From: Citrus sinensis
Taxonomy: Eukaryota > Streptophyta > Magnoliopsida > Sapindales > Rutaceae
Length of the DNA: 64,000 nucleotides
Direction of reading: 5' to 3'
Assembly: GCF_022201045.2 (NCBI RefSeq)
Contig: NC_068557.1
Coordinates: 31,535,501 to 31,599,500, forward strand
Shown here piece by piece: positions 22,388-35,640 of this stretch; within the stretch, counting starts at the first letter, position 1; each line of letters starts with the position of its first letter. The notes below the pieces were generated by a model. It was not told the origin of the DNA and searched no databases. It saw only the letters and a list, made by a program, of their open reading frames with translations. The position numbers and the translations under genes are program-made.

Positions 22388-25199
22388 TTAATAAATTAAG
22401 TTGACTTGAAGGGGAAATGAAACTGCACCATCGCCAAGTAAAATGGTATGCGCACCCGCTGCTAGAATACTATTTGCAGCAAAGTCGATGATTCTTAAGC
22501 TGTCGCAAACATTCAAGGTGAAATTAACCTTGGCACTTTGCCCTGCCGCTACATAAACTCTTTGGAAACCAATCAGTTGCTTGATAGGTGTACCCGCAAT
22601 TCCTGGAAGTTTTGAGTAAACCATCACTACTTCACTGCCATCCACTTTACCAACATTTTGAACTTCGATTTCAAATGTGAAATAATTATCGTTGCACTTT
22701 AAGTCGGCCGTTTGAACTGCAGGGCATTGGGGCTTGGTGGCGCCATTTGTGTAGTTTAGGTCACGGCAGACTTGAAATTTATCCAACTTCACGTCAATTG
22801 ATTTGTTGGAAAAGGCTAGATTGTACTTGAACAGGGTGTAGCTTAGGCCATATCCAAATGGGTACACGACTGGACCATCGAAGAATTTATACGTTCGTCC
22901 TGGTAATTTGTCAACAGACCTCAGTGGCATGGATGTGAATGGAATCTTGTCGACATAATTACCCTCGTACCATGTAAGAGGCAATTTTCCTCCTGAAAAA
23001 GTGGAGAAAAACAAAGTTAACTATTATTCGTCGCATATATGAAACTTGTGTCCATTTTCCTTATAGGAGGAAAGAGACAAAAAGCTTACCGGGGTTATAT
23101 TTTCCGAAGACAATATCAGCAATGGCACGACCGCCTTCCTCTCCAGGATAGCCAGCCCACAAAATGGACTTGATTTTTGGATTGTTTTTAGCAAAGGAGA
23201 TATCAACACCACCCGCACACATCAATACAAGAATAACAGGACCTTTGGCAGCGTCGGCGACCTGGTTAATAAGTTGAGTTTGGAAACCTGGAAGATAGAG
23301 ATCATTTCTATCAAGTGCCTCGGCCTCAATAGACAAGTCCAAGCCTGTGACGATTATTGTAGCATCAGCATTCTTTGCGGCATCCGTGGCTTGGGATATC
23401 ATGCTGTCGTTCTTGCAAGCAATGTCAGCACATCCGACTGCGTAATTCACATTTCCATATGTTGAAAGGCCAGTCATAGGAGAGATGTATCGACATGGAA
23501 TCCCCTCGTAGTTTCCGATCATGGCTTTCGTTGCATTGGCATGAGGCCCAACCACGGCTAAGGTTTTGATGGTGGCATTATGAAAAGGAAGTGTCCCGTT
23601 ATCATTCTTCAAAAGAACAATTCCTTGTGCTGCTGCTTCTGCCGCTAATTCAATGTGTTGAGGATTGCATATATCATTCTTTCCAAGAGATTTATATTGA
23701 GGGCTTCCATCAAAATACCCTAATCTCATTAGCACAACATAGAGAAACCTCAGTGACCTATCTATGTCCGTCTCTCTGACCTTCCCCTGCTGCACTGCAC
23801 CAACAGTGAAATTGGTGTAGTAGTCCCCGCAGTCCAAATCCAATCCTAAGTTAACATACACAAAACCATGAAATGTATTTTAATAATATTAAATCCAATG
23901 GAAGCAATCTACTTCACAATTATTATTATTAGGCAGTTAGGGCACATAAATGACTAACCTGCTTTTAGTACACGGGCAACAGCTTCTTCTTTGGTGTCGT
24001 TAAGGAATTTGTGGCTTTCAACTATAGTTTGGATTGAATCACAATCTGAGACAATATACCTGAAAGAAATTCCAATTAACATGTTGATTAATAGTGGTTA
24101 ATATTTTCAAAATAACCAAATGAGATTATGATTCCAAGTGTATAATAAATTAATTGTACCCATGAAGATTCCAATCTCCTCTGATAGTCTGATTCAAAAG
24201 TTTAGAATCAGCACAAGTAGGTATGCCGTTAACGCGGTTATAAGAGCACATAACACTGCTGGCATCGCCTTCTCTAACACACCTTTCGAACGGTAGATTG
24301 AATGTCTCGATCATGTCTTGCTCAGTCACCTTCATACATATTGTAGTAATTAGAATATTAAAGAAACATATATAATAAACTTGAGCTTAATAATGAACGA
24401 GTATTTGTTATATATAAAATTACCCTCGACGAAGTTATTAATTTACCTTAGAATCAAAATGGAAACGATCAACTCCTTTCCAATTGTCAAGGTCGTAGGC
24501 AGCATAGTGCTTGCAACAGGCAGAAACTTTAAGAGGTCTGGTGGACAAATCGGCAGTGTTCTCCTGTCCCTCAACATCCTGTAGGCCTCTAACATAGTTT
24601 ACAGAGTACCTTCCAACAACAAAAGGATCTTCACCGGGTGTCTCCATTACTCTACCCCATCTTGGATCCCTCACTACGTTGATGTTTGGACTCCAGAATG
24701 TCAATCCAGCATTCCCCAGATTGTGCATAGCTCTTGCTTCTGTCGACACTGTCTGGCCAATCTTCTTCCATAATGACTCGTTGAACGAGGCTGTTGTGAG
24801 AATAACAGTTGGAAAACTTGTAGCGCCAGGAACTTCACTGTCAAAATGTGTGCCTGGAGGAGTGTTTGTTCTGCGACCAATATAGGAGACGCCGTGAAGT
24901 GCCTCGGACCACCATTCGTACAGGGGAAGTCCCAATCTAGGCACGCCATAAGCAAGATCTCCGAGCTGCTGCACTTTTTCAGCCAGAGTCATTCTGTCCA
25001 CCAAATCCTTCGCCCTAACTGGGTAAGGAAGCTTTGCATCGCAAAATGCAAAGTCCGACAATTTCAATTTAAGTTCGGCAAACCTTTCAGGGTCACACAC
25101 GTAAGTGAAAGTTTTGTTATCGGGTCCTGCGTTAGTAGAAATTACAAGAAATGAAACGCATATGCTAAAACATAATATGAAATTTGAAATTCTTGCCAT
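22388..25199 (-). CDS. GH3 beta-xylosidase / alpha-L-arabinofuranosidase, copy C (794 aa)
   Basis: Five exons, in transcription order 25199-24447, 24329-24160, 24059-23959, 23845-23090, 22992-22388 (2385 nt). The signal peptide is residues 1 to about 24 ([18 protein letters not shown]). All BXL landmarks are present: [50 protein letters not shown], nucleophile motif VSDCDSI (Asp313), [34 protein letters not shown] and a complete C-terminal domain with [10 protein letters not shown]. Relative to the pseudogene it lacks introns 1 and 5; exons 1 and 2 are fused cleanly at [12 protein letters not shown]. Possible TATA boxes lie at 25290-25296 (TATAAAA) and 25231-25237, the latter only 32 bp from the ATG, so the former is likelier. 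The product is expected in the cell wall, releasing xylose or arabinose; substrate preference cannot be read from sequence. Confidence 0.92.
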
Positions 25200-26126
25200 G
25201 ACCTTGTACGTGAAAGAAATTAAGAAGCCAGTATATAATCAACTTGATTTTTGTAAGTGATGATGACAATTTATTCGTCCAGTGTGCCATTTTATAAGTA
25301 ATTTCTACGTGCCTGATTTATCGTCTTATGTTCATAACTTGTAGTTGTAAACCGCAAATTTTTTGAAATTAGTTGTTTTTACAGCAACACATATCCTAGA
25401 TTACCAGTCTTACCAGATTGATGTTATGACAACCATCACTTGGTTTTGGTCATTGAGTAAGGTACAGCTGTTAATTTCGATCAATAATATCTATATTATT
25501 ATCCAATCCAACTGAAATCATACCTAAATACACACAATAGCTGTTACTCAATTGACTATTTTAAAAAAAAGTACAAAGTTACAACTTGGACTTAATAGGA
25601 TTGGTTTTAGAAAATGAAATTGTAATAATAACAAATTAATATTATTTTTTATTAAGTATGACCAAGTTATTGACGCTCGAAATAATAACGACGGTTTGAA
25701 TCCCCCCCCTCTTTTCTTTTTTGGATGATGGTTGAAGAATTCCAATTTTTCGGAGCTGAAATCCAGTTCATAAGATTCAGGCCTCAGGACAGTGCTATTT
25801 TTATTTTACTTTGAAAAAGATAAATTGGTTATAATTAGAACTATAATTAATTTTTTTTCAAATATTTAATCAACTAATTGTAATTTAATCTAATTAGCCA
25901 ACAAACCGTGGTTGGCTAAGTCGGGACTTCTTCTTGTGGATATTAATTATCATATTTTCTGCGTTAAGCTTATAGTGGGCATCATATTTTGGATTTTGGG
26001 GTCTTATTTCTGCTGGGCTTGCACACTTTCATTATATATATATATATGTCAAAAAAGTTGTAATTTAATTAAATAAAAATTTATAAAGAACTTATGTAAT
26101 GTAGAGAAGTTTTAGAATATTAGAGA

Positions 26127-26194
26127 TAACATGTAAGTCATATAATAAATAAATGATGTTATAACATGTCAGTCATATAATAAATAAATGATGT
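26127..26194. repeat. 34-bp tandem duplication
   Basis: Two nearly identical copies (ATAACATGTAAGTCATATAA... and ATAACATGTCAGTCATATAA...) with period 34. Confidence 0.85.
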
Positions 26195-26265
26195 TATACG
26201 TATATATTAATTTTTAATTATCATTATATAATTATTATATTAAATTTAATTATACGTGTCGTACA

Positions 26266-26367
26266 TACTTTAATTAGTTCCATTACCTTCAATATATTTT
26301 AGAATTTTTGTAATTGTACTTTAATTAGTTCCATTACCTTCAATATATTTTAGAATTTTTGTAATTG
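26266..26367. repeat. 51-bp tandem duplication
   Basis: Two copies of a 51-base unit beginning TACTTTAATTAGTTCCATTA, adjacent and essentially identical, so the duplication is recent. Confidence 0.88.
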
Positions 26368-26633
26368 TCGATGAGCTTGAAGCATAACATAAAAGAAAAG
26401 ATTGAACTTAAAAACTTGTGTTATCAAAGCTAAATAAAAATCTGGGATTTCTGAACGCGAGAGGGTTACAACAATAATTAACCCGACCCCAAACATAAAC
26501 GAACACTGAGTTCTTTATTTATTATTAGCTCTACAAAGATTATTTTGATGAGAAATAGAAGAAGCAAGAGATGGCATCAACATCCATTTATTATTAACTC
26601 CAGCAATAAGAAGCAAAATCCTTCAGCAGCCTT

Positions 26634-29615
26634 CTAATGATTCAAGTTGAGTTGAAGGGGAAATGAAACTCCACCCACGCCCTCGCCGACTAAAATGGTA
26701 TGAGCCCCAGATGCTAGAAGACTATTTGCAGCATTGTCAACGATTTTTAAGCTCTTGCAAGCATTCATCGTGAAACCAACCTTGGCGCTTTGCCCAGCCG
26801 CAATAAAAACTCTTTCGTAACCTATTACTTGCTTGATATGAGTACCCGCAATTCCTGGAGGCTTTGAGTAAACCATTACTACTTCACTGCCATCCATTTT
26901 ACCAATATTTTCAACTTCTATTTGAAAAGTAAACTTATAATCCTTACACTTTACGTCGTCTATTAGAATTGCTGCGCATGGGGGCTTGTTGGTGCCAACT
27001 GTGTAGTTTATGTCACGGCATTGTTGATCTTTATCCAATTTGATGTCCACTGACTTGGGCGAAGACGCCACCTTGTATTTGAACTGAGTGTAGCTTAAGC
27101 CATAGCCAAACGGATACACTACTGGACCATCGAAGAATTTATATGTTCTTCCTGGGAAGTTGTTAACAGGCCTCAATGGCATGGATGTGTATGGAATCTT
27201 GACATAATTAGCCTCGTACCATGTAATAGGCAACCTCCCTCCTGAAAGTTAAATTTGGGAAACATATTAATTAATTGTTGTAGAAATTTAAATTGGAGAT
27301 ATATCTCAATATTCCTCCATCAATTAATACATATAATACGATCCATTTGCTTACCTGGATTGTATTTTCCAAATATAACATCTGCAATAGCACGGCCACC
27401 TTCCTCTCCAGGATAGCCAACCCACAAAATTGATTTGATTTTTGGATTATTTTTAGCAAAGTTGATGTCGACAGCACCTGCACTCATGATTACAAGAGTA
27501 ACGGGACCTTTGGCAGCGTCAGCGACCTTATTGATAAGTTCAGTTTGAAAACCGGGAAGGAGGAGATCAACTCTATCCTTTCCCTCTGCTTCAACAGACA
27601 AATCCAAGCCAGCTACTATGACAGTGGCATCTGCATTCTTTGCTGCATCTATAGCTGCGGGTATCATACTGTTGTTTTGGCAAACAATGTCTGCACATCC
27701 TGGTGCGTAATTAATCACTTTGCTATATGCGTAAAAGCCATCCATCGGAGAAGTGTACCGGCATGGAGTACCTGCTCGCGCGCATGCAGTAATTTATCAA
27801 TTTAATTATTTATAGAGAGGGGAGGGAGTGTTCAAGTTATAGAATATAGCTAAGCATACATACCCTCATAGTTTCCAATCATGGCCTTGGTTGCATTGGC
27901 ATGCGGCCCAACTAGTGCTAGTGTCTTGATGTTACCAGTGTTCAAAGGAAGAGCCCCATTATCATTCTTCAAAAGAACAATTCCTTGTCTCGCCGCTTCC
28001 GCTGCCAGCTCAATGTGTTGAGGATTGCATATATTATTCTTACCGAGGTTTTTATACTGAGGGCTTCCATCAAAATAACCTAATCTCATTAGCACAATAT
28101 AGAGAAACCTCAATGACGTGTCTATATCTGCCTCTGCGATCTTCCCTTGCTGCACTGCACCCATGGTGAAATTGGTGTAGTAATCCCCGCAGTCCAAATC
28201 CAAACCTAAATTCACCATATTCCAAAGAAGCAATTACTATGTATATATTAACTATATGTCAATGGGGAAGCGTGCGCAAGGCGCATAAAAGAAAAAGACT
28301 AACCTGCTTTTAATACGCGGGCAACAGCATCTTCTTTGGTGTCGTTAAGAAATTTGTGGCTTTCAACTATAGTTTGGATTGAATCACAATCTGAGACAAT
28401 GTATCTGAAAAAAATACGTATATATATTTACATAGTAAATTAGTCAAAGATACAAAATTAATAAACATGTAATTAATTAATTAATTTTTTTGTTAAAGTA
28501 TAACGGAGAATGGATACCCATGAAAATTCCAATCTCCTCGGATGGTCTGATTCAAAAGTTTGGGGTCAGCACAAGTGGGTATGCCATTAACACGGTTATA
28601 AGAGCACATGACACTACTGACATCGCCTTCATTAACACACATTTCGAAGGGAAGAATAAAAGTTTCTTGCATATCTTGCTCAGTGACCCTTGAATCAAAA
28701 TGGAAGCGGTCATTTCCCTCCCAGTTGTCAAGATCGTAGGCAGCATAGTGCTTGCAGCATGCAGATATTTTGAGAGGTCTACTGTCCGAATCTCTATGGT
28801 ATTCAACACCCTCAACATCTTGTAGGCCTCTAACATAATTTATAGCATATCTGCCGACAACATAAGGATCTTCACCCGGCGTCTCCAGCACTCTTCCCCA
28901 TCTAGGATCCCTCACTACGTTTATGTTTGGACTCCAAAATGTCAATCCAGCATTCCCCAAATTGTACATGGCTCTGGCTTCTGTTGAAACAGTCTGTATT
29001 TATATAATACGACAATTAATTAGCTAGTGCATGTTCCGCAAGTATACATGCAACTATACATACATACTTAAAGCCACTTGGTGCTTAACTGCTCATTAAT
29101 TAATTGCATGCCGGGCCACATAGATAATTAATTAATTGATTACGTACCTGACCAATCTTTTTCCACAATGACTCATTGAACGAAGCTGTAGTGAGAATAA
29201 CAGTTGGAAAACTTGTAGCGCCAGGAACTTCACTGTCAAAATGTGTGCCTGGAGGAGAGTTTGTTCTACGACCAATAAAGGAGACGCCGTGAAGTGCCTC
29301 AGACCACCACTCATACAGGGGCAGTCCCAATCTAGGGACGCCGTAAGCAAGATCTCCCATTTGTTGCACTTTTTCAGGTAATGTCATCCTCTCCACCAAA
29401 TCCTTGGCTCTTTCAGGATACGGAAGCTTTGCATCACAGTAGGGAAAGTCCGACAGCTTCACTTTAATTGATTCGAACCTCGCTGGGTCACATATATAGG
29501 TGAAGGGAGTTTTTTTTATTCCAGTAATTGGCTGAGGTTGAGCATCGCTACCAATTTCAATGCAAGTGATGCATATTATTATCATAAAACTGACTGTTAC
29601 AACTTTGGACGACAT
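26634..29615 (-). CDS. GH3 beta-xylosidase / alpha-L-arabinofuranosidase, copy D (803 aa)
   Basis: Six exons, in transcription order 29615-29148, 28993-28518, 28404-28304, 28205-27864, 27771-27355, 27241-26634 (2412 nt). An N-terminal signal peptide ([15 protein letters not shown]) precedes the mature domain. Landmarks: [57 protein letters not shown] (Asp320 as nucleophile), [34 protein letters not shown] and [12 protein letters not shown] with the fibronectin-like tail. It keeps introns 1, 3, 4, 5 and 6 but has lost intron 2, where the two flanking exons are fused at [10 protein letters not shown]. It is the first gene of the array in transcription order and closest to copy C in sequence (shared GVS(Y/F)IGRRTN and [16 protein letters not shown]). 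Expected to act in the apoplast on arabinoxylan or related polymers. Confidence 0.92.
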
Positions 29616-31537
29616 GGCTTTAATCTGTATGAGAAAGATCTAGCTAGAGTAGGCAACTAGTTACTTTCCTAATCAAGTAGCGTGGATATATTGTGTTGTA
29701 TGCTGTGTGTCTTTTCTTTTCATGACTGACTTACTTTGCATGCATCCTTTAAATAAGCGTTTCATGTTCGCCGATTGTTCGCCACCTGCAGTTAATTTAA
29801 ACCATTCAATTCTCTTACCACGAAACATTTTGTTCATAATGAATCTGATCACAAGAGTAGAACTAGGACAACCGTGATTTTGCGTCCGATCATTTGGGAT
29901 GAATGGGTAAAACCATGAGAAATGGTTGTGTTTCAAATTCAAACTTCCTAATATATTGCAGTTTTATAAATAATTACGACGTATTCTCACCTCTGATGAG
30001 TTGATTGTTGGAAATCATTTGATAATTATTTGTAATCATGCCTCTAAAATCAATATCAATGATTTGATTATTCACTCTATTCGTTGATCATTTGTGAACC
30101 TAATTCACAAATCAAGCAACCCTACTTGTCGCAAAACTGAGTAATTCACTTTGGTATGTAAATAATTATATAGAACCATAAACACTTGTTTATAGACTAA
30201 TTAGTGTGGTAAGTATTTATGATTCGTTGATCAAAATATAAAAATAAAAATAAAAGTATGTGGTTCTTTTCATATTTTTAATTAATTTATCAAATGATAA
30301 TATATCTACAACAATATTATTTGTACAAAATATTTATGGTTATGTCTTTAGTAGTTGTACATTTATAGAGAAGCCATTAGTTGGAGAGATGTATCAACCT
30401 AGAACTCCTATAATAGCATACAACTACAAAATAAATCTTGTAGATAGGAGAACATTTTAATGATTTACATTCCATTTTCGGAGTAAAGTCACATTATTAT
30501 AGATGTAACATTATTTTAAAAGAAAATTTCTAGTACTGATATGAGAAAAAATATTATACTTATGATTTTATTAATTTAAATTCAAATTTGGACATTAGCT
30601 ATTTTTGTTTTTAGCTAATACTTTAAATATTAAATATATCTAGTCGATAAAGTTTTTAAAAATATACGTCTGATTGATAAAAAAAAATACCAATTTTTAA
30701 TTTTTTTCAATAAATTATAATTAATTAAATTTATATTTAACTAGATAAAAATTATTTTAATAAATAAATAATTCAAGAAATTCAAATCATGATAAAATAA
30801 TCATTAATTTAATGTTGTACATAAAGTAATTTGAGATACCTTTTATAGATAAGCTAAAGTACTTAATATTATGTAAATATCTAATCATGCAAAATAATCA
30901 AATTCAAATGGATATTGTTCAAAAATTTAAGCACCTATTCGTATGACATGTCATATATAATATTAACTTATAAACGACATGTCATATAAAACTTTACCTC
31001 TGGAGGAAAGCTTTACAACATGTCATTTATATGACCGTCCAAATAAACGACATGGCATTTTTCATATATAAAATCTTTATTTATCAACTCACTTTTATAA
31101 ATAAAATAATATAATTTTAAATATATAATTATCAATAAGTTATTTGTATATTTAATTTTCTTTTAATTACGTGATTCATAAAATAAAAAATAATATAAAA
31201 TATAATTTAATGCAATATACTCTTATTTCATCCAATGCAATTCCATCCAATATGGCTCATCAAATCTGTTAATGTCAAGTTTCGTCATCCATATTGGATT
31301 AGTAAATCATAATTTTTTTTGGCTATCTTTACACATTTTGAAAACAAATTTTTATAAAACATTTGTCACTGTATATTGAAAATTAAAGTATTCAGAAAGT
31401 GTGTATAAGAAAAAAAAAATTATAATTTAGTTCCCAGCCGAGCATACAGTAAGCTCAGATCTTACTCACTGACTGTCTAAGAAAAGGCGGCAAGACTGTG
31501 ATTTTAACAAATAACGACGAGAGAGCGCGAGACGAAG
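29616..31537. other. AT-rich intergenic spacer between divergent genes
   Basis: Lies between the starts of GH3 copy D (minus) and the protease gene (plus), so it holds both promoters. No gene is seen. Four variants of a 10-base palindrome-like word GACATGTCAT cluster at 30942-31060. Confidence 0.5.
30942..31060. repeat. cluster of GACATGTCAT words
   Basis: ATGACATGTCAT (a perfect 12-base palindrome) near 30943, then ACGACATGTCAT, ACAACATGTCAT and ACGACATGGCAT follow within about 110 bases. A CCTCTGGAGG-centred inverted repeat lies between the second and third copies. Confidence 0.5.
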
Positions 31538-32971
31538 ATGGGAGTAAGAAATCAACTAAGTTTGTTCGTCACTTTCGCCAAAGAAGGATTCGAAAAATCC
31601 CTTTTAGTAGGAAAATTCTTCTGCTGTCTCCACGTCGTCAACACTTACGTTTGCACTCCAGCTCTCGTAAGCAAATTCGCAAACACTTGGTAAACACTCT
31701 TCACTCCTTAATGATTTCCATTTTCTTTGTTTTAAATAAAGAAATGATTCTGTCTCAGGCTTACGGTCCTAGCATGCTCCCGACTATCAATCTGACCGGC
31801 GACTTGGTATTGGCTGAGCGGATCTCGACCCGCTTCAACAAAGTGTGTCCCGGAGATGTTGTTCTTGTACGCTCTCCTGTGGTTCCAAGGAGGATTGTGA
31901 CCAAGCGCGTGATTGGAATGGAGGGTGATCGTGTTAGCTACGTTGCTGACCCCAAAAGCAGTGACAAATTTGAGACTGTTGTGGTATTTTTCTCTTCTTT
32001 TCTTTTTGTAGTTGAAAATTTTTTACTTTTTTTTTTAAAGTTTATTGAGCGTTATGGGTTGTGTTTTGCCTTATGGGAATTTAAGGTTGTGACTTTAAGT
32101 GAGAACAATTCTTCTTGGGGTTGTAGATTGCCCTATTTATTTACTGCTGATTATATTTGTCTTCAGGTTCCTCAAGGGCATGTGTGGATTGAGGGAGATA
32201 ACATTTATGAATCCAATGATTCAAGGAAGTTTGGGGCTGTTCCTTATGGTCTTATTGAAGGCAGAGTATTTTTGAGGGTGAGCTTATTAATTAATTACTG
32301 TTTTTTTTTAAAAAAATTTTAAAATCTGATGGTTTGGTTTGCTATTCCTGTGGGAAATTTGTGGGTTTAAGCTAACTAGCTAAGAGAGATTTAAACTCAT
32401 TCGTGGAAAGGATCTCTGCCAAACAGTTCTATCTGATATTGAAGTGCTAAATCATTGGGGAATCATCTTTGCTCAGGAATTAAAGCATTTAAGGCTAGTC
32501 TTTTTGAACAGTCTGTGGAGGCCCAGACAAAAATAAATAAATAATAATAATAATGATTTCATTTGGTTAACAACCTGTGTGAAACAACCATTAGCTGAAA
32601 GCTTTTGGGCCAAAATCCTGAACATGGCATAGAGGATGTTCTTTGACATCCCAGCCAGTCGCATAAGGCCTTTGCTGTTCTTTTCCCTCTCTGTTCTACT
32701 CTCTTTTTCTTCCATGCTGGTGTTGAAATGTATTGTTTGTTATTTGTGACATGTATGCAGTAACTTAACCTTTCATTCTGAGCTATTGATTCTATATTCT
32801 TTCTAAGTCATTTTATTACCTTCTTAACTGATGATTTTGAGAAACAGAAAAAGTTTTTTGTATTTATTATTAATGTATCATTTCTCATTTTTTTGGGGCA
32901 TCTATTTCCTGTTCTCTTAATAGATATGGCCACCTAAAGATTTTGGATCATTGGGAAGAAGAGCAGAATAA
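31538..32971 (+). CDS. mitochondrial inner membrane protease subunit 1-like (170 aa)
   Basis: Four exons: 31538-31666, 31759-31983, 32167-32277, 32924-32971 (513 nt). This is a type I signal-peptidase (S26) fold protein of the IMP1 branch. The catalytic serine lies in GPSM (Ser48) and the catalytic lysine in RRIVTKRVIG (Lys92), about the spacing of yeast Imp1. The later box reads GDNIYESNDSRKFG (about residues 128-141), the conserved GDN..S.DSR motif. The N-terminal helix (about 17-40) would anchor it in the inner membrane, with the active site facing the intermembrane space, where the enzyme removes sorting signals from imported proteins. I chose the ATG at 31538 because it opens a frame that splices cleanly in phase 0. 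Length matches plant homologues of about 170 aa. It is expected to pair with an IMP2 subunit encoded elsewhere. Confidence 0.9.
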
Positions 32972-35640
32972 GGGACTCATTCTTACAAGGTACACTATTT
33001 AGCAACATTCGGCAGCCTTTTTAGGAATATAGAAAATGACCAGCTGAACCTGAACTTTGGAGTTTTGAAATTGACTTTGTATTCCCATTGCCCATTATTT
33101 GTATTTGTTGACTTCAAATTTGTTTTCAAAGCTTTTATCATTTTAATTGGTAAAAGCATTCTCTCATAAATTTGAAAACTACTTACTACAAAATCACCTT
33201 AGAATTATATTTCTGATTACCATCTATGGCAAGTATCTATTCTGGTAAGTTTGCCTCATTTTGAAACCTTGATGTGACCCTTTTGAAGTGTACCAGATAA
33301 AAGATTTGCCTTAGCAAACTTATTATCTATGTAGAGAAATATTGAAGTAACATTACAATAGCACAGTAAGTTGAAAGCAGGAGAACCCAAGGTTGACCAT
33401 CACCGAGATAAAAGTAATGGGACTACATTTCATTAATGTAGACTGTATTTTGTACCCTTACCAGATAGAATAGTGACAACAGTCATTGAGGGCTATAAAT
33501 CGGATGACAAATCATGATTATGGCTAGACTATAGCCATTGGCACTTAAGGATCTCTTGTCAAGATAAGGGTTGGATTGAGCCAGAATAGCACAATTGCAT
33601 GCGGTGGTGGCGGCAGTGGCACCACACTGGATACATATATGAAATGAGAAAACTAGGGAAAGTGAACAGGAAAAGAAAATACGAGAAAGAGAGAGGGTGT
33701 TTGAAAGGAAGGCAAGCCACTCTGCAGGCTTGAGCTATTCCCTGCTTGAGGCTGCAAGAAAAGAAACACACAGAACTGAGGGAAAGGATTACTAGAAGGG
33801 AATCAATGAGTTTAGTTCAGTCGATCGAAGTCGTCTCGGTTAGAACCATGCTCTATATGTTGAAGTCAACTTTGAGTAAAGTGGCTTCAAAATCGTATCC
33901 TTCTATCGTACGGATATGCCATTTAGGAAAGTCTCAGTATTCTCACAATTATGTGCTCAAGGACCTGTTTGATTGAGGTACTGAGATTTTAGAATAGTTG
34001 TAGTTATAAAATAAAAATTGATAACATATTGTAAGTACGATTTTTAAATGAAAAATTTGACAAAATAATAAAAATATTAGAAAATTTTCATCATACAAAT
34101 ATGAAGTTAATTTAACTTAGTTTTTAAATCATAGCAAATGTTAACACAACACTTTAAAACTACAAAATCAAACAAGTTTCATTCCTTCTTATTTTTTCAT
34201 AAAGAATGACACTAATTTATTTATTTTTTATTTTTTATTTTTTCAGTTAATACAGGGGATTTTTTTTTTTTTGTTTGAGGAAAAGGTAACCTAATTTACT
34301 CCTTTAAGAAGCAATAGGTAGGGATGACAAAATCCTCTATGGATTTAGGGCCGCATGACGCCCCACCCTAAATGAGAAAAACTTTGGATAATTTTTAGAA
34401 AATGTGGTGAGAAATGAAAGAAAAATAATCTCTAAATTCTTAATAAATTGAGATTTAGTTTTATACTCCTCACCTTCTACTCTCACTCTAATTATGATTA
34501 TATATAAATATTTTTTATTTATCAATTACAATATTAGTTAATAATTTTTCTTGTTATTTTTTCCTAATATAAATAGACTATAACTAAAAAAAAATCATGT
34601 GATATAATTCTTATTAATTCAACCTTAAAATATTGTTATATTTTCTTTTTTCTCTTAAGATGTTGCTCTCTTCAAATATTTTTCAATTTTGATATAATTT
34701 TAAGATATTGTTTTAAACTTTCAGAGATTTTTTTTATAAATAATTTAAATACTTTATAATATAGTGATAATTTTATTAAAGTCTCTAATTTTTAATTTAT
34801 TGAAAATATGTATCTATGTTTACTATAAAATAAATAAACGTGGAATGAGATGAGGATAGGAAAATCATTCTCCACATAAAAATTCTCCACATAAAAATTC
34901 TCCATCTCTATTCCACTAAATTTATTGAGAAATGAAGTAGGGAATGGAGGTGAAAATTTTAAAAGGATGGAGAATGAGGTAAGCTTCCCCACCTCCATTG
35001 CCATCCCGGCTTTTGATGGTATAACAATTTTAAGTGCGTTCCTAAAGCACAAATAGATTTTTCTGAAAATACCTCACTGTACAAGTACAACCCACAACAG
35101 AAAACAACTATTTCTAAATCGATCATAATATTGTCTCTTGAATATAAAACCAAATAATTGGCAAATCAGCAGGATCATACCCTCTAGAGGAGCCAAAACA
35201 TAAGGCCATTTAGCCATATGGGCTGTGACATATTCTAGAACTAGACCAACTGATACATACATGTGGGATAAGCATCTCAGAAGTCGAAGTAAAGGACACA
35301 ACTCATTTTGCATTTTGTTGGTATTTACAATCCCAAAGGGTGGCAAAAAATGGCAACCGGCAAACCTTACGGCTGAACTCCGAGTGCCCTATCAAGTGTC
35401 CAGCTTGTCAGCTTCTTTGATTGTGTATCCAATTTCCATATCTTCTCTTACAAGTCATTCAGAAGTTCAGCACACACTATGTGGCAGGAACAGCATAAAT
35501 ATTGTTGTAATGAAATGCAACTTATATGGGACTGACACTCGATATCTGCTTTCAGAAAAATTGTAGTCACTATGGGTTCTTTGTAACTTAAATAACAAAA
35601 CCAAAAAGATCAGTAGTTGGATTTTTCATATCTACCAAAT
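32972..35640. other. intergenic between convergent genes
   Basis: 3' flanks of the protease gene (plus) and the TOM1-like gene (minus). Only chance ORFs are seen. AT-rich, with a few A/T homopolymers. Confidence 0.5.

Larger units (their letters stand above)
25200..26633. other. intergenic spacer between GH3 copies C and D
   Basis: Promoter side of copy C and 3' flank of copy D. No gene is supported. Two small tandem duplications occur at 26127-26194 and 26266-26367. Confidence 0.5.

Noticed and set aside
33559-33976. Two short open frames between the protease and TOM1-like genes
   Set aside because: Opposite strands overlap, no recognisable motif, no introns fitting the frame.
35225-35566. 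113-codon plus-strand frame next to the TOM1-like gene
   Set aside because: No homology seen. It lies in the 3' flank of the minus-strand gene; likely noise.
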